Positions 7,171-19,310 are shown, numbered from the stretch's first letter. The stretch is 32,073 bases of DNA from Dehalococcoidia bacterium (GCA_030610655.1 JAUWRG010000012.1:1-32073); one strand, 5' to 3'. Notes: generated by a model not told the origin, from the sequence alone. Numbers and translations are program-made.

Positions 7171-7173
7171 ACC

Positions 7174-7202
7174 TTGACTTTCCCCTCGTCGTTTGCTAGT
7201 GT
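7174..7202 (+). promoter_or_regulatory. Promoter of the ileS T-box leader
   Basis: TTGACT (7174-7179), 17 bp, TAGTGT (7197-7202), with TGC just before the -10 (extended -10). It lies directly after the jag stop codon. Confidence 0.75.
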
Positions 7203-7208
7203 CTATAG

Positions 7209-7472
7209 GAAAAGGCAATGACGGAGAAGAGTAGGGGGGAGAAGGCGCCAAGCGAGTCTGGTAGGGTGAGAGCAGATGCGACCCTTCCTCTGAAAATCCC
7301 TCCCGAGCTGCCAACCGAACGCCCCGATTAATCGGGTCCAGTAGATTTGGCCGGCTTCGTCAGCCGTTATCCAGACGGAGGCATGAAGCGTGCCTCTGAT
7401 GAGTGCCCCGATGGCGGGGAATTAGGGTGGTACCGCGGGCTTAAAGCTCGTCCCTAGTGGACGAGTTTTTTT
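7209..7472 (+). promoter_or_regulatory. T-box riboswitch, isoleucine specific
   Basis: The T-box AGGGTGGTACCGCGGGC (7424-7440) is followed by a terminator: CTCGTCC (7447-7453), loop, GGACGAG (7459-7465) and seven T (7466-7472). Upstream lies a long stem I region. The specifier is best placed at 7296-7298, ATC (Ile), in GAAAATCCC: it is followed by 13 bases ending GAGCTGC, and in the Trp T-box of this window the TGG codon stands at the same place before 13 bases ending GAGCTGC. A small hairpin CCCGATTAATCGGG (about 7323-7337) falls in the stem II/III region. Uncharged tRNA-Ile should pair here and prevent termination, raising ileS expression. Confidence 0.93.
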
Positions 7473-7522
7473 ATTCCTGTATACGACAATAATGGGAATT
7501 GAAAGTGGAATAGTAGAGATGG

Positions 7523-10581
<3,059 letters not shown>

Positions 10582-10585
<4 letters not shown>

Positions 10586-11652
10586 TCTTTTGGCCTCTCA
10601 ATCAGGATAGCCGAGGTGGTGCGTTGGCTGCTGCCGCGAAGGTAGGTGATATCCACCCTATCGCCAATTTCATGGGCGCGTATCGCCAGCACCGCATCAT
10701 CAGCGGTCGTTATCGGCTCGCCATTAAAGCGAATGATGACATCACCCGGCCTAAGCCCGGCGTGATCAGCCGGGCTGCCACTTTCCACATAAGAGACCAT
10801 AGCTCCCTCATCGGTGGCCAGATCGTAGCTCCGAGCAATGGCCGGGGTGACCGTGACAACCGAAATGCCAAGGTAGGGACGGGTAACATGTCCCTTTTCA
10901 ATGAGTTCCTCACTCACCGCCTTGGCGGTGTTGGAGCTCACGGCAAAGCCAACGCCCGAAACCTCGACAGAGGTTACCTTGGCGGTGTTGATGCCGATGA
11001 CCTCACCGCGGAGATTCACTAACGGTCCCCCGCTGTTGCCCGGGTTTATGGCGGCATCAGTCTGGATAACATCATACAGGGTCACCCCGCTCTGTTCCTG
11101 GATAGTGCGTCCCGTGGCACTTATCACCCCCACCGTGACCGTGGGGCCACCGGGCAGACCCAGGGCATTGCCGATAGCCACCACCCACTCGCCAACGGCT
11201 AGATTGTCCGAGTCACCAAAGGTGACAGCCAGCAGGTCATCGCCTTCGATTTTTATTACCGCCAGGTCGGTCAGTGGGTCTGTGCCAACGATAGCAGCAT
11301 CATAAGCTCTACCATCGGGGATGGTTACCGCTATGCTTTCTGCACCTTCGACCACATGGTTATTGGTAACGATATAGCCCCTATCATCGATTATGACCCC
11401 AGAGCCTGCCTTCTCTTCGGGAACCGGTTGAAGAAAGATATTGTATCCTACCGCCCCCACAACAATGGAGGTTACCGCCGGTTTCACCACCTCCACAACC
11501 TCGGTGATAGAGGGCAGAGATATCACAGATGCTGCGGAGGCGGTGGGCGATGGAGTGGGTGTAGGTGTGCTGATTGCCGGCACGGAGCACCCAGCAACAG
11601 CTACCCCCAAAACCAGTATCATAACCGTAAGAAAGGCTCTGGCTCTGGTCAT
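10582..11652 (-). CDS. HtrA/DegP-type serine protease, lipoprotein with one PDZ domain
   Basis: A signal peptide ends in VAGC (Cys22), then a Thr/Pro/Ser-rich linker (TPTPTPSPTAS) tethers the enzyme outside the membrane. The trypsin-like domain shows the full triad: His99 (YIVTNNHVVEG), Asp129 (DPLTDLAVIKI) and Ser207 (NPGNSGGPL). A single PDZ domain follows (about 258-345, GLRPGDVIIRFNGEPI). Such proteases degrade or refold damaged exported proteins. 356 residues. GAGGGGG precedes the ATG. It lies 34 bp after trpB2 on the same strand, so it may be read through from the Trp T-box promoter, though no functional link is evident. Confidence 0.94.
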
Positions 11653-11686
11653 CGGGTTTCCCCCTCTCTATTGTAGGTGCCCTCGC

Positions 11687-13054
11687 TTAAGCCGATGGCA
11701 CCTTTGGCAACTGCTTCAACGCTTCCTTTACCTCCTCCTCGGGATACGCATAGTCCACAAGCTGACCTGACAGATAAGCATCATAGGCTGCAAGGTCTAA
11801 ATACCCATGCCCACTGTGAGCTATCAGGATGGTTTTTGCTTCACCTGCTTCTCTACATCGAATGGCTTCATCGATAGCTGCCTTGATGTTATGGCATGGC
11901 TCCGGGGCGCTGATGATGCCCTCGGTTCGGGCAAACTGTACCCCAGCCTCAAAGGTGGCTACCTGATGCTCCGCACGCGCCTCGACTAAGCCCAGCTTAT
12001 GAAGGTGGCAGACGATCGGTGCCATTCCGTGGTAGCGCAATCCTCCAGCGTGAATCGGGGACGGAATAAAGGTATGCCCCAAGGTGTACATCTTCAAGAG
12101 TGGGGTCATACCAGCTACGTCGCCGTGGTCATATGCATAAGGGCCCTTGGTCAGGCTAGGGGCGGCGGTAGGCTCAACACAGATGATGCGTAGGTCTGGT
12201 TTTGCTCCACTAATTTTGTCTCTGACCCAGGGCAAGAATTGCCCGGCGAAGTTTGACCCACCGCCGATGTTGCCTACGATGATGTCGGGGTAGACATCCG
12301 CCATCTCCATTTGCTTCCTGGTCTCCTCACCTATGATGGTCTGGTGAAGCAGGACATGGTTGAGGACGCTTCCCAGCGAGTACTTGGTGTCATCGCGGCT
12401 GGCGGCATCCTCCACTGCCTCACTGATAGCCATGCCCAGGCTTCCAGTGCACTCGGGGTCCTCCCTGAGGATACGGCGCCCAATTTCGGTATCCTCGCTG
12501 GGGCTAGCTACACACTTGGCTCCCCAGGCCTCCATCAAGATGCGGCGATACGGCTTCTGGTTGAAGCTGATCTTAACCATGTAAACCTTGATCTCAACAT
12601 TGAACATGGCGCCAGCCATGCTCAGAGCGCTTCCCCACTGCCCGGCACCGGTCTCGGTGGCGATCCGCTTGACGCCCTCCATCTTGTTGTAGTAGCACTG
12701 AGCGACGGCAGTGTTGGGCTTATGACTCCCCGCCTGGCTCGTCCCTTCATACTTGTAGAAGATTTTGGCTGGTGTGTCTAGAGCCTTCTCAAGACGATAC
12801 GCCCGATGCAATACTGTGGGCCTCCAGGTGCGGTAGATAGCCTGCACCTCCTCAGGGATTTCAATCCAGCGCTCCTGACTCACTTCCTGCTTGATAAGCT
12901 CCATAGGAAAGAGTGGCGCCAGGTCAGCGGGTCCCACAGGCTTACCTGTACCAGGATGGAGCACCGGCGGCAGTGGCTCGGGCAAATCAGCCTGGATATT
13001 GTACCAACGGGTCGGCATGTCCTTTTGATCAAGAAAGTACATTGTTCTCTCCAT
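11687..13054 (-). CDS. trpB: TrpB2-type tryptophan synthase beta chain
   Basis: PLP enzyme of 455 residues. The long form with the [21 protein letters not shown]-terminus marks the TrpB2 group, which joins indole and serine to tryptophan and often occurs without TrpA. The PLP lysine is Lys112 in AGSHKPNTA, and the phosphate-binding loop is [11 protein letters not shown]. The start is the ATG at 13054, because GGAGGT lies 4 bases upstream (13059-13064); the longer ORF from 13096 has no such site. A Trp T-box lies upstream, so the gene senses tRNA-Trp charging. No other trp gene is in the window. Confidence 0.95.
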   Translation of the reverse strand: MERTMYFLDQKDMPTRWYNIQADLPEPLPPVLHPGTGKPVGPADLAPLFPMELIKQEVSQERWIEIPEEVQAIYRTWRPTVLHRAYRLEKALDTPAKIFYKYEGTSQAGSHKPNTAVAQCYYNKMEGVKRIATETGAGQWGSALSMAGAMFNVEIKVYMVKISFNQKPYRRILMEAWGAKCVASPSEDTEIGRRILREDPECTGSLGMAISEAVEDAASRDDTKYSLGSVLNHVLLHQTIIGEETRKQMEMADVYPDIIVGNIGGGSNFAGQFLPWVRDKISGAKPDLRIICVEPTAAPSLTKGPYAYDHGDVAGMTPLLKMYTLGHTFIPSPIHAGGLRYHGMAPIVCHLHKLGLVEARAEHQVATFEAGVQFARTEGIISAPEPCHNIKAAIDEAIRCREAGEAKTILIAHSGHGYLDLAAYDAYLSGQLVDYAYPEEEVKEALKQLPKVPSA

Positions 13055-13203
13055 TTTTACCTCCTTTTTTGTTTTTTGAACTATCCGCTGTGCCACCCTG
13101 AAAGACTATTAGTTGTCTCACCCCCCTTCTTTTTTCGAAGCTGCCTAATTTCAATTTATCGTTCACTTTTTGGGCATTTGGGGCATTCTTCACCCCCATT
13201 TTT

Positions 13204-13253
13204 GTAGTTGCCTGATTTATCAGGTACGGTGGCCCAATAAATTGGGCAACTAC
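13204..13253. repeat. Nested palindromic repeat (three-way junction)
   Basis: An outer stem GTAGTTGCC (13204-13212) / GGCAACTAC (13245-13253) encloses two palindromes, CCTGATTTATCAGG (13211-13224) and GCCCAATAAATTGGGC (13232-13247). It lies in the untranslated region between the Trp T-box terminator and trpB2 and would fold in RNA or as a DNA cruciform. It is probably an intergenic REP-like element. The rest of 13055-13340 shows nothing else beyond the trpB2 ribosome site. Confidence 0.7.
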
Positions 13254-13340
13254 ATTTTAAATAGCCTCCTTTTTCACTTTAGATAAGCCCCTTATTTGCG
13301 AGGCTAAAGCCTCGCCCCATATCCCCGTAGCAATTAGAAA

Positions 13341-13716
13341 AGAAAGCCCCGCCCCCATGAAGGGGCGGGGTTTATTCCGCGGTGCCACCCTTCTTGGTCC
13401 TCTCCCATTAAAGGAGGTGGAAAAAGACCATCTCATTTACCGGCTACAAAGATGATGGCCCCCGCTCACCCTAATATAGCCTGGACTCTGATAACGGTGC
13501 CCCTCCGTCAAAGCCTACTCCCCCAACCTAATGGGGTTTCGGTTTGCAGCTCCCAAGCCCATTCACCCTCTGCGCTGGCATCGGCTCACACCTTTCCCGA
13601 CTCTCTGAGCCTCGCTTTAGGGCTACTACTCTTGTTCCCAGCCTTTTCTCGTCCAAGATCCGACGCGTCGGACTTCGTTGCGTAAAACCTTACGTTGTAC
13701 TCTTAAGATACGTCCT
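13341..13716 (-). promoter_or_regulatory. T-box riboswitch, tryptophan specific
   Basis: On the minus strand, AAGGGTGGCACCGCGG (13392-13377) is the T-box, followed by a GC-rich terminator (CCCCGCCCC at 13370-13362, loop, GGGGGCGGGG at 13356-13347) and CTTTCTTTTC. The specifier is TGG (13561-13559) in GTGAATGGGC; it stands 13 bases before the end of GAGCTGC, exactly as ATC does in the ileS T-box, and both go on to a shared AACCGAA. Stem I begins near 13716. Uncharged tRNA-Trp should induce trpB2. Confidence 0.93.
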
Positions 13717-13722
13717 CGTTCG

Positions 13723-13752
13723 ATTCTACCATAAATGGTATAGCTAAGCCAA
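13723..13752 (-). promoter_or_regulatory. Promoter of the Trp T-box leader
   Basis: On the minus strand, TTGGCT (13752-13747), an 18-bp spacer, then TAGAAT (13728-13723), with TGG before the -10. Confidence 0.6.
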
Positions 13753-13843
13753 CTGCCTCCGCACTGCCACAACAACACGATATTTCTGCGACTCGTCGTA
13801 CTTAGTCTAACGAAAACCTAGTATTGTACTTTTAAAGTGTTCC

Positions 13844-14564
13844 CTAATAGGCCTCAAGCTCCCAGGTCTCTTCACTTGCGAAGGTTGCGGCGTCCACTAC
13901 TTTTACCACGTTCTTCACTTCCTCGGAAAACCACTCCGTCTTGACGACCTCGCCGCCCTCGCTGGTAACTATTTTGAAGCAGCTAAGTGTCCCTGCCGGC
14001 ACTGTGACATCCTCCTCGCCCTCTACGACAATTGGTCCATTCATAATTCTCTGGCTGTATCGGGTTATCAAACTCGACTGAGCAACTCCATTCGTTACCC
14101 ACAGTCAGTGGCCACCTGGCCCCAGGATACTCAAATTCGTAGGTGTAAGTCGCTGTTGTGGAGATTGGGGCTGTGACTTGAATTACCTGCTCCATCGGAT
14201 CTAAATTGTCCTTGCTTACAGTAATTTCCATGCTACCGATGGCTACATCCAGCCCAAAGGCCGAGCGCTGCAAGTTTGCGTCATAGGTTACATCAACAGT
14301 GTAGCTATCCGCACCAACCTCGCTTACTGTTGCGGTCATTGTGTTCGTGTCACCCTCATACGCCACACTCCAGGTCCATGTGTCCCCCACAGCAAGGGTA
14401 GGCGCCTCTCCCGCCGTGGGTGTTGCCGTCTCGTTTGCTGCAGGCGTAGGTGTGGGCGTAGGGGTAGGTTCTCCTGCTGACGGACAACAAGCAGCAACCC
14501 CACCTAACACCAAGCTTGCCACCAATAAGACAACAACTCCTAATAAGATCTTTTTACGACTCAT
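13844..14564 (-). pseudogene. Frameshifted secreted lipoprotein, about 240 residues
   Basis: The 5' part (14564 downward, 193-codon ORF) has a signal peptide with a lipobox near GVAACC (Cys26), a TPTPTPTP linker and a beta-rich domain (LAVGDTWTWSVAYEGDTNTM). Around 14035-14045 the meaningful reading moves to another frame and continues PIVVEGEEDVTVPAGTLSCF to FASEETWELEAY, stop at 13844. The joined product would be a lipoprotein with a DUF3108-like beta domain (family guess). The first ORF runs on only into Arg/Gly-rich nonsense (CRRGRGGCHSAGRDT). A real one-base shift or an assembly error fit equally. GGGGGGAG precedes the start. Function unknown. Confidence 0.75.
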
Positions 14565-14707
14565 TCTCCCCCCTTTCTTATGTTTTGAGCTATCTTAACC
14601 ACACTTATCCCCTTTTGTCAATAGATTTCAACAATTCAGGTTCGTTTAGTAGACTGAAGCTTCAGCCTCGCCAACTCCTCATGGTCATTCATAGCCGAAG
14701 CGCTCTT

Positions 14708-14794
14708 GTCATTGCGACCCCGATTTATCGGGGGAAGCAATCTCTGCGGGATAGTGAGAAGAAGTGAGATTGCTTCGCTTCGCTCGCAATTACA
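14708..14794. repeat. Dispersed inverted repeat, TCATTGCGACC...GCAATTAC type
   Basis: GTCATTGCGACCCC, then a hairpin CCCCGATTTATCGGGG, then GAAGCAATCTC, answered downstream by GAGATTGCTTCG...CGCTCGCAATTAC. A relative lies at 28354-28475, and a TCATTCTGA version at 19736-19865. A non-coding palindromic element family. Confidence 0.75.
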
Positions 14795-14871
14795 TGGCAG
14801 TGTCTCCCTTTTATCAGGGCCTAGGCTGACAACCATTAGTGACCCTAAAGCTCACGCTAAAGGAACAAAAA

Positions 14872-14964
14872 TCACCTGAGTTTCTTCAGCACATCTTCAA
14901 GCGTCTCTTTCCACCGTGAGCCCAAATATTTCAGATCTAATCACGCCTGAGTCGTCCCAGCCTC
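14872..14964 (-). pseudogene. Remnant of a second mfd 3' end
   Basis: The minus-strand reading EAGTTQA-stop-LDLKYLGSRWKETLEDVLKKLR, then TGA, aligns without gaps to the last residues of the intact Mfd (KAGTSQVRLNINTLGSKWQKALEGALQRI): 12 identities over about 30 positions plus many conservative changes. The internal TGA sits at an Arg of Mfd, consistent with CGA to TGA. DNA similarity is also visible (CGTCCCAGCCT and TTCAAGCG on the plus strand). A repeat element replaces the sequence upstream of it. Confidence 0.7.
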
Positions 14965-14998
14965 GTGATATAAAGAGGGAGTCCCCTCTGGTAGAGGT

Positions 14999-15040
14999 TT
15001 GGGAGTGCTCCCCTGGAAATATATCTCAGGGCGGATGGGA
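14999..15040. repeat. Dispersed repeat, TGGGG...CCCCAG...CAGGGCGG type, copy 1
   Basis: A short palindrome (GGGAGTGCTCCCC) followed by ATATCTCAGGGCGGATGGG. Related copies are at 19311-19349 and 19905-19946. Found only between genes. Confidence 0.6.
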
Positions 15041-15110
15041 AACTTTTACCGGAGCGCTATCGGAAAATTAGAAAAGAGATAATGTGGCGCCCTTCACATG
15101 GGCGAGTACA

Positions 15111-15141
15111 TTGTCAATAGAGACAGCACATATGCTACAAT
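15111..15141 (+). promoter_or_regulatory. Possible promoter before the broken small ORF and thioesterase
   Basis: TTGTCA (15111-15116), a 19-bp spacer, TACAAT (15136-15141), with TGC before the -10. The long spacer weakens the call; the extended -10 supports it. Confidence 0.45.
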
Positions 15142-15167
15142 GGAATGAAGCTAGATCTGATGAAAAC

Positions 15168-15277
15168 ATGGATTACCTGTCGATTGCAGCTACCGTCATT
15201 GTGGTCGGGGCTTAATTGCCGCTTATTTCAAATTTATTCGTGATGTCGAAAAAGATATTGTCTACGAGCGTTTTTGA
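15168..15277 (+). pseudogene. Broken small membrane protein ORF
   Basis: ATG at 15168 reads MDYLSIAATVIVVGA, a membrane-segment-like stretch, then TAA. One base out of frame the reading continues LIAAYFKFIRDVEKDIVYER to a TGA at 15275-15277. Restoring one base near 15212 would give a single-pass protein of about 36 residues whose stop overlaps an ATG of the next gene (TGATG). This suggests a small gene once coupled to the thioesterase. Family unknown. Confidence 0.35.
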
Positions 15278-15288
15278 TGAGGTCTAAA

Positions 15289-15753
15289 ATGAGCATGGAA
15301 AAAGCCCTTCAAGACCAAATGCCAGCCGGATGGATTGGAGCGCAATGCTTTGGCTGCGGGCGAGAGAATGAGCACGGACTCCGCATCAAGAGTTATTGGG
15401 AGGGAGATGAGGTCGTCTGTAACTGGCAGCCGCAGCCTTATCATACTGCTGGTGCAAATATTTTATGCGGAGGGATAATCGCCACCATCATGGATTGTCA
15501 CTCCCTCTGGACAGCCCTAGCTGCAGCTTACCGCAATGAGGGGCGTGAGGTTGGCAGCGGCCAGCCCATATTTTACATTACCCGATCGATAAAGATCGAT
15601 CTCCTTCATCCTACACCCGTTGAATCTCCGGTGACGCTTAGAGCTCGGGTGCAGGAAATGGGCGAACGGAGCGCAACGGTAGCGTGTTCCCTCTATTCTC
15701 AAGGGACTGAGTGCGCTCGGTTAGAGGGCAAATTTGTCCGGTTGGGGATCTGA
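15289..15753 (+). CDS. Hotdog-fold thioesterase, PaaI/4HBT type
   Basis: About 154 residues with the hotdog pattern: QCFGCGRENEHGLRIKSYWE, a first strand block, GGIIATIMDCHSLWTALA as the central helix carrying the likely catalytic Asp, then the PIFYITRSIKIDLLHPTP strand and a C-terminal strand pair (SATVACSLYSQGTECARLEG). Family members cleave acyl-CoA thioesters; the substrate cannot be told. Start choices are TTG 15274, ATG 15277, ATG 15289 and ATG 15295. GAGGT at 15279-15283 favours 15289, while TGATG overlap with the upstream ORF favours 15277. It converges on mfd with a 35-bp gap. Confidence 0.85.
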   Translation: MSMEKALQDQMPAGWIGAQCFGCGRENEHGLRIKSYWEGDEVVCNWQPQPYHTAGANILCGGIIATIMDCHSLWTALAAAYRNEGREVGSGQPIFYITRSIKIDLLHPTPVESPVTLRARVQEMGERSATVACSLYSQGTECARLEGKFVRLGI

Positions 15754-15788
15754 AAGCATTTAAGCAGGGAAAGATGGGGGCTTCTGCT

Positions 15789-18700
15789 TCAGACGGGTGA
15801 AGCTATTCTTTGAAGCGCCCCCTCAAGCGCCTTCTGCCACTTTGAGCCAAGTGTATTTATATTCAGGCGCACCTGGCTCGTCCCAGCCTTTATCCCAACA
15901 TCATTAAGGAAGAGCGCTTTATCGACCTTCTTGCCCTCGACCATTCTCAGAACGATCTGCCCATCCTCGGTGGCGATGGACTCAACACCTGCTTCCATTG
16001 CCAGGATTTTGAGCCTGACGGCATAAAGGAGGTTCTTCACCTGAGGTGGCATTGGTCCAAATCTATCTGCAAGCTCCTCCGCCATCTCGTCTACCTGCCT
16101 TATGGAGGTGAGCTTTGCCAGCCTCTGGTAGATGGTGAGCCTGGTATCCAGGTCTGAGACATATCCTTGTGGAATGTGGGCGCGCATGGGCAGGTCTATG
16201 GTTGTCGACTGTGGAATGGGAGCCCTCTTGACCCCCCCGCTCCTCACCTCCTCCACCGCCTCTTGCAGCAGACGGCAGTAGAGGTCGAAGCCCACCGCGC
16301 CGATATGCCCGCTCTGCTCCGCCCCAAGAAGGTTGCCAGCACCCCGTATCTCCAGATCCCTCATGGCGATGTGAAAGCCAGCGCCCAGCTCCGTGGCCTC
16401 AAAGATGGTCTCGAGACGCCTTTTGGCTTGCGGGGTGAGACTTTTCCCCTTGCCATAAAGGAAATAGGCGTATGCCCGATTGGCACTTCTTCCCACCCTT
16501 CCCCTCAGTTGATAAAGCTGGCCAAGACCCAGCTTGTCGGCATCATTGACAATCAGGGTGTTCACATTAGGTATATCGAGCCCAGACTCGATGATGGTAG
16601 TCGAGACCAGTATGTCGATTTTCCCCTGGGTGAATTGGAGCATCACAGATTCAAGCTGCTCTTCGGCCATCTGTCCATGAGCGACAGCTATCTCCGCCTC
16701 CGGGATAAGCTCGGCAAGCTGAGAGGCAACCCGGTAAATGCTTTGCACACGATTATGGACGAAAAAAACCTGACCACCGCGGTCAAGCTCCCTGAGGATT
16801 GCCTCTCGGATTAATCGCTCATTGTATTCCGAGACATAGGTCTTTATAGGCAATCGCTCCTCCGGGGGGGTCTCCATGGTGCTCATATCCCTCACCCCTG
16901 AAAGTGCCATATGAAGGGTACGGGGGATGGGTGTTGCCGTGAGGGTCAGGACATCCACCTCTTTCCTCATCTCTTTTAGATGCTCTTTGTGGGCAACGCC
17001 AAACCTCTGCTCTTCGTCAACTATTACCAGCTCCAGGTTCTTGAAGCCAACGTCTTTCTGAAGCAGGCGGTGGGTGCCGATCACGATGTCGACGGTCCCT
17101 TTCTTAAGCCCGTTGATGACCTCCTCCTGCTCCCGCTCGGAGCGGAATCGACTCAACACCTCAACATTTACCGGAAATGCGCTCACGCGTTCGGTGAATG
17201 TTTGGAAGTGCTGCTGCGCAAGCACCGTTGTAGGCACGAGCATCGCCACCTGAGCGCCATCCATAACCGCCTTGAAGGCTGCTCTGATGGCTAGCTCAGT
17301 CTTGCCGTAGCCCACATCGCCGCAAACCAACCTATCCATTGGCTTCGCTTTTTCCATGTCCTCTTTAATCTGCAGAGTCGCCTTAATCTGGTCTGCCGTC
17401 TCAATATAGGGGAAGGAAGCCTCCATCTCCTCTTGCCAAGTGGTGTCGGGTAAGAAGGCAAAGCCGGGGATGACCTCCCTTAACGCATAAAGGGCAAGCA
17501 GCTCTTTGACAAGCTCTCCCGCCCTCTGCTTCACCCGCTGCTTTGCCCTTGTCCACTCCTGAGTGCCCAATCGGCTCAGAGTCGGCGTCTGGGCACTGGG
17601 CCCGATATAGCGACTCACCCTGTCCACTTGTTCTGTGGGGACATACAGCCTATCGCCAGCAGCATATTCCAGAATCAAGTATTCTCGCTCCGCTCCACCC
17701 GCAATCATCATCCTGGTCCCACCGAACCTGGCGATGCCATGCTCGATGTGAACCACGTAGTCGCCCACCGTGAGCTCGGAGAGAACTCCCGCTTTGTACA
17801 CCGGGTATCGTCTTATGAATCGCCTCTTTTTGGTGAAGCCGAAGATCTCGGCATCGGTAAAAAGGGTGAGCGTACCCGTTACCCATCCCTGAGCCAGCGA
17901 GCCCTCGACCAAGGTGACAGAGCCTTTTGGTGGCAGTTCCTCCAGTTGCGTTAGTGGCGGGGCAATTATATCCCCTTCCTCTAGCAGCTCGGAGAGCCTT
18001 CTCGCCTGATGGGATACGATGACAATGCGCTGCCTTTTCTTGACCATTTCTTTGGCATCTTCAACGAACACATCGAGCCTTCCACCATAAGCAGGCGCGG
18101 AGGAGAATGCGATTGCGGACTCAGACGGTTCCCCTTGCCACGACAAAAGTGATAGGCACCGTCCCATTCTCTGTATGCGGGGCGAAAGCTCACCCCAGGT
18201 AAGATAAGGGAGAGGGAAATTACTGGGAAGTTCCCCCCTTCCTATCTGCCCTCGTCTAATCTCACTTGCCTGAGCATCCAGTTCCCCCAGTGCTTGCTCG
18301 ATTTCGGCAGGATGGTCAAGGATGAGAAGAGCGTTTTGTGGCAGATAATCCAAGAGACTACCGCTGCTAAATAAAGGGGCATAGAACTCAGACTCCTCGA
18401 CATGCTCGCCACCCAGCAGTCTTTCCACATCCTGTTCAAACGTTTCACGCGCTTCAAAGTTGCAAGTCGAAAGGTCAAGTTGATTCAGCAGTCCTTCGGG
18501 CTTTGACTCCCTAATTGAAAAAGGGGCTTCCTTCGGGGGGACGACAGTGATTGAATCCACCAGCCTCACCGAACGCTGGCTTAAGGGGTCGAACAGGCGT
18601 ATACTCTCCACATCGTTGCCGAATAGCTCGATCCTCGCCGGCAGGTCGCTAGACGGCGAATATATATCAATGATGCCCCCACGACGGCTGAAGCTTCCCG

Positions 18701-19214
18701 GCACCTCCACCATGTTCTCCCATTCATAGCCCATATCACTCCACCCAGCGAGCAGCTTTTCCAGATCGACGTTCATTCCCTGTCTAATCACATGAGAGGC
18801 AGAGTGGAAATCGGCGGGGGAGAGGGTCTTTTGGGCTATTGCGCGGGCTGAAGCGACAATCAGTGGGACTTTACCATTGGAGTTCAAAATTGAGAGCGTC
18901 TTGATTCGCTGCTGAACTGTGGCTGGCTCAGAGGAGATACGCTCATAGGGGAGATAGTCAGGCTCAGGGAAGAGCTCAATTGAGGCGTCACCAGACCAGC
19001 ATTGAAGCTGATCCTGAAGATGCTTCGCCTCCTCGGGGTGCAGCGTAATCACTAGCATAGGCAAGCCCAGCTCCCGATGCAGCGAAGACAATAGAAAGGG
19101 CTTGGCCGCATTCAGCACCACCGCCTTCTGTTCTCCCCCTTGCCCAATCTCCTCAAGGAACTGGCGGTAGCCGGGCATATCATTGATTAAGGAGAATAAA
19201 CCGACTAAGTTCAT
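15789..19214 (-). CDS. mfd: Transcription-repair coupling factor
   Basis: 1141 residues. Mfd removes RNA polymerase stalled at DNA damage and recruits UvrA. Visible parts in order: UvrB-like N-terminal domains (to about 350); the RNA-polymerase-interacting domain (SELTVGDYVVHIEHGIARFGG, about 475-500); the translocase with Walker A GDVGYGKTELA near 630 and DEEQ near 731; helicase motif VI region (QLRGRVGRSANRAYAY); and the C-terminal TRCF domain that masks the UvrA site. Length is normal. Weak ribosome site (AGGTG) before the ATG. Behind it, part of the 3' end is duplicated as a fossil at 14872-14964. Confidence 0.97.
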   Translation of the reverse strand: MNLVGLFSLINDMPGYRQFLEEIGQGGEQKAVVLNAAKPFLLSSLHRELGLPMLVITLHPEEAKHLQDQLQCWSGDASIELFPEPDYLPYERISSEPATVQQRIKTLSILNSNGKVPLIVASARAIAQKTLSPADFHSASHVIRQGMNVDLEKLLAGWSDMGYEWENMVEVPGSFSRRGGIIDIYSPSSDLPARIELFGNDVESIRLFDPLSQRSVRLVDSITVVPPKEAPFSIRESKPEGLLNQLDLSTCNFEARETFEQDVERLLGGEHVEESEFYAPLFSSGSLLDYLPQNALLILDHPAEIEQALGELDAQASEIRRGQIGRGELPSNFPLPYLTWGELSPRIQRMGRCLSLLSWQGEPSESAIAFSSAPAYGGRLDVFVEDAKEMVKKRQRIVIVSHQARRLSELLEEGDIIAPPLTQLEELPPKGSVTLVEGSLAQGWVTGTLTLFTDAEIFGFTKKRRFIRRYPVYKAGVLSELTVGDYVVHIEHGIARFGGTRMMIAGGAEREYLILEYAAGDRLYVPTEQVDRVSRYIGPSAQTPTLSRLGTQEWTRAKQRVKQRAGELVKELLALYALREVIPGFAFLPDTTWQEEMEASFPYIETADQIKATLQIKEDMEKAKPMDRLVCGDVGYGKTELAIRAAFKAVMDGAQVAMLVPTTVLAQQHFQTFTERVSAFPVNVEVLSRFRSEREQEEVINGLKKGTVDIVIGTHRLLQKDVGFKNLELVIVDEEQRFGVAHKEHLKEMRKEVDVLTLTATPIPRTLHMALSGVRDMSTMETPPEERLPIKTYVSEYNERLIREAILRELDRGGQVFFVHNRVQSIYRVASQLAELIPEAEIAVAHGQMAEEQLESVMLQFTQGKIDILVSTTIIESGLDIPNVNTLIVNDADKLGLGQLYQLRGRVGRSANRAYAYFLYGKGKSLTPQAKRRLETIFEATELGAGFHIAMRDLEIRGAGNLLGAEQSGHIGAVGFDLYCRLLQEAVEEVRSGGVKRAPIPQSTTIDLPMRAHIPQGYVSDLDTRLTIYQRLAKLTSIRQVDEMAEELADRFGPMPPQVKNLLYAVRLKILAMEAGVESIATEDGQIVLRMVEGKKVDKALFLNDVGIKAGTSQVRLNINTLGSKWQKALEGALQRIASPV

Positions 19215-19226
19215 CCAAACACCTAA

Positions 19227-19287
19227 AGGGCTAGTCGCTTCTGACTAGCCCTGTCTCGATTCTAGCACAGCGCCCCAAAGAGGGCAA
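19227..19287 (-). promoter_or_regulatory. mfd promoter and leader palindrome
   Basis: On the minus strand, TTGCCC (19287-19282), 17 bp, TAGAAT (19264-19259) with TGC before the -10. The early leader then holds a perfect 10-bp hairpin, AGGGCTAGTC (19252-19243 as read on the minus strand) against GACTAGCCCT (19236-19227), 12 bases before the mfd ATG, so it could limit translation or bind a repressor. Confidence 0.65.
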
Positions 19288-19310
19288 GCTCTGGTGAAAC
19301 TAGGAGAGTC

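Noticed and set aside
13055-13096. Longer trpB2 start
   Set aside because: The ribosome site GGAGGT lies inside that extension and fits the ATG at 13054.
16167-16814. 215-codon plus-strand ORF inside mfd
   Set aside because: Antisense to conserved Mfd sequence; composition (Pro/His/Leu-rich) is typical of a reverse-frame shadow.
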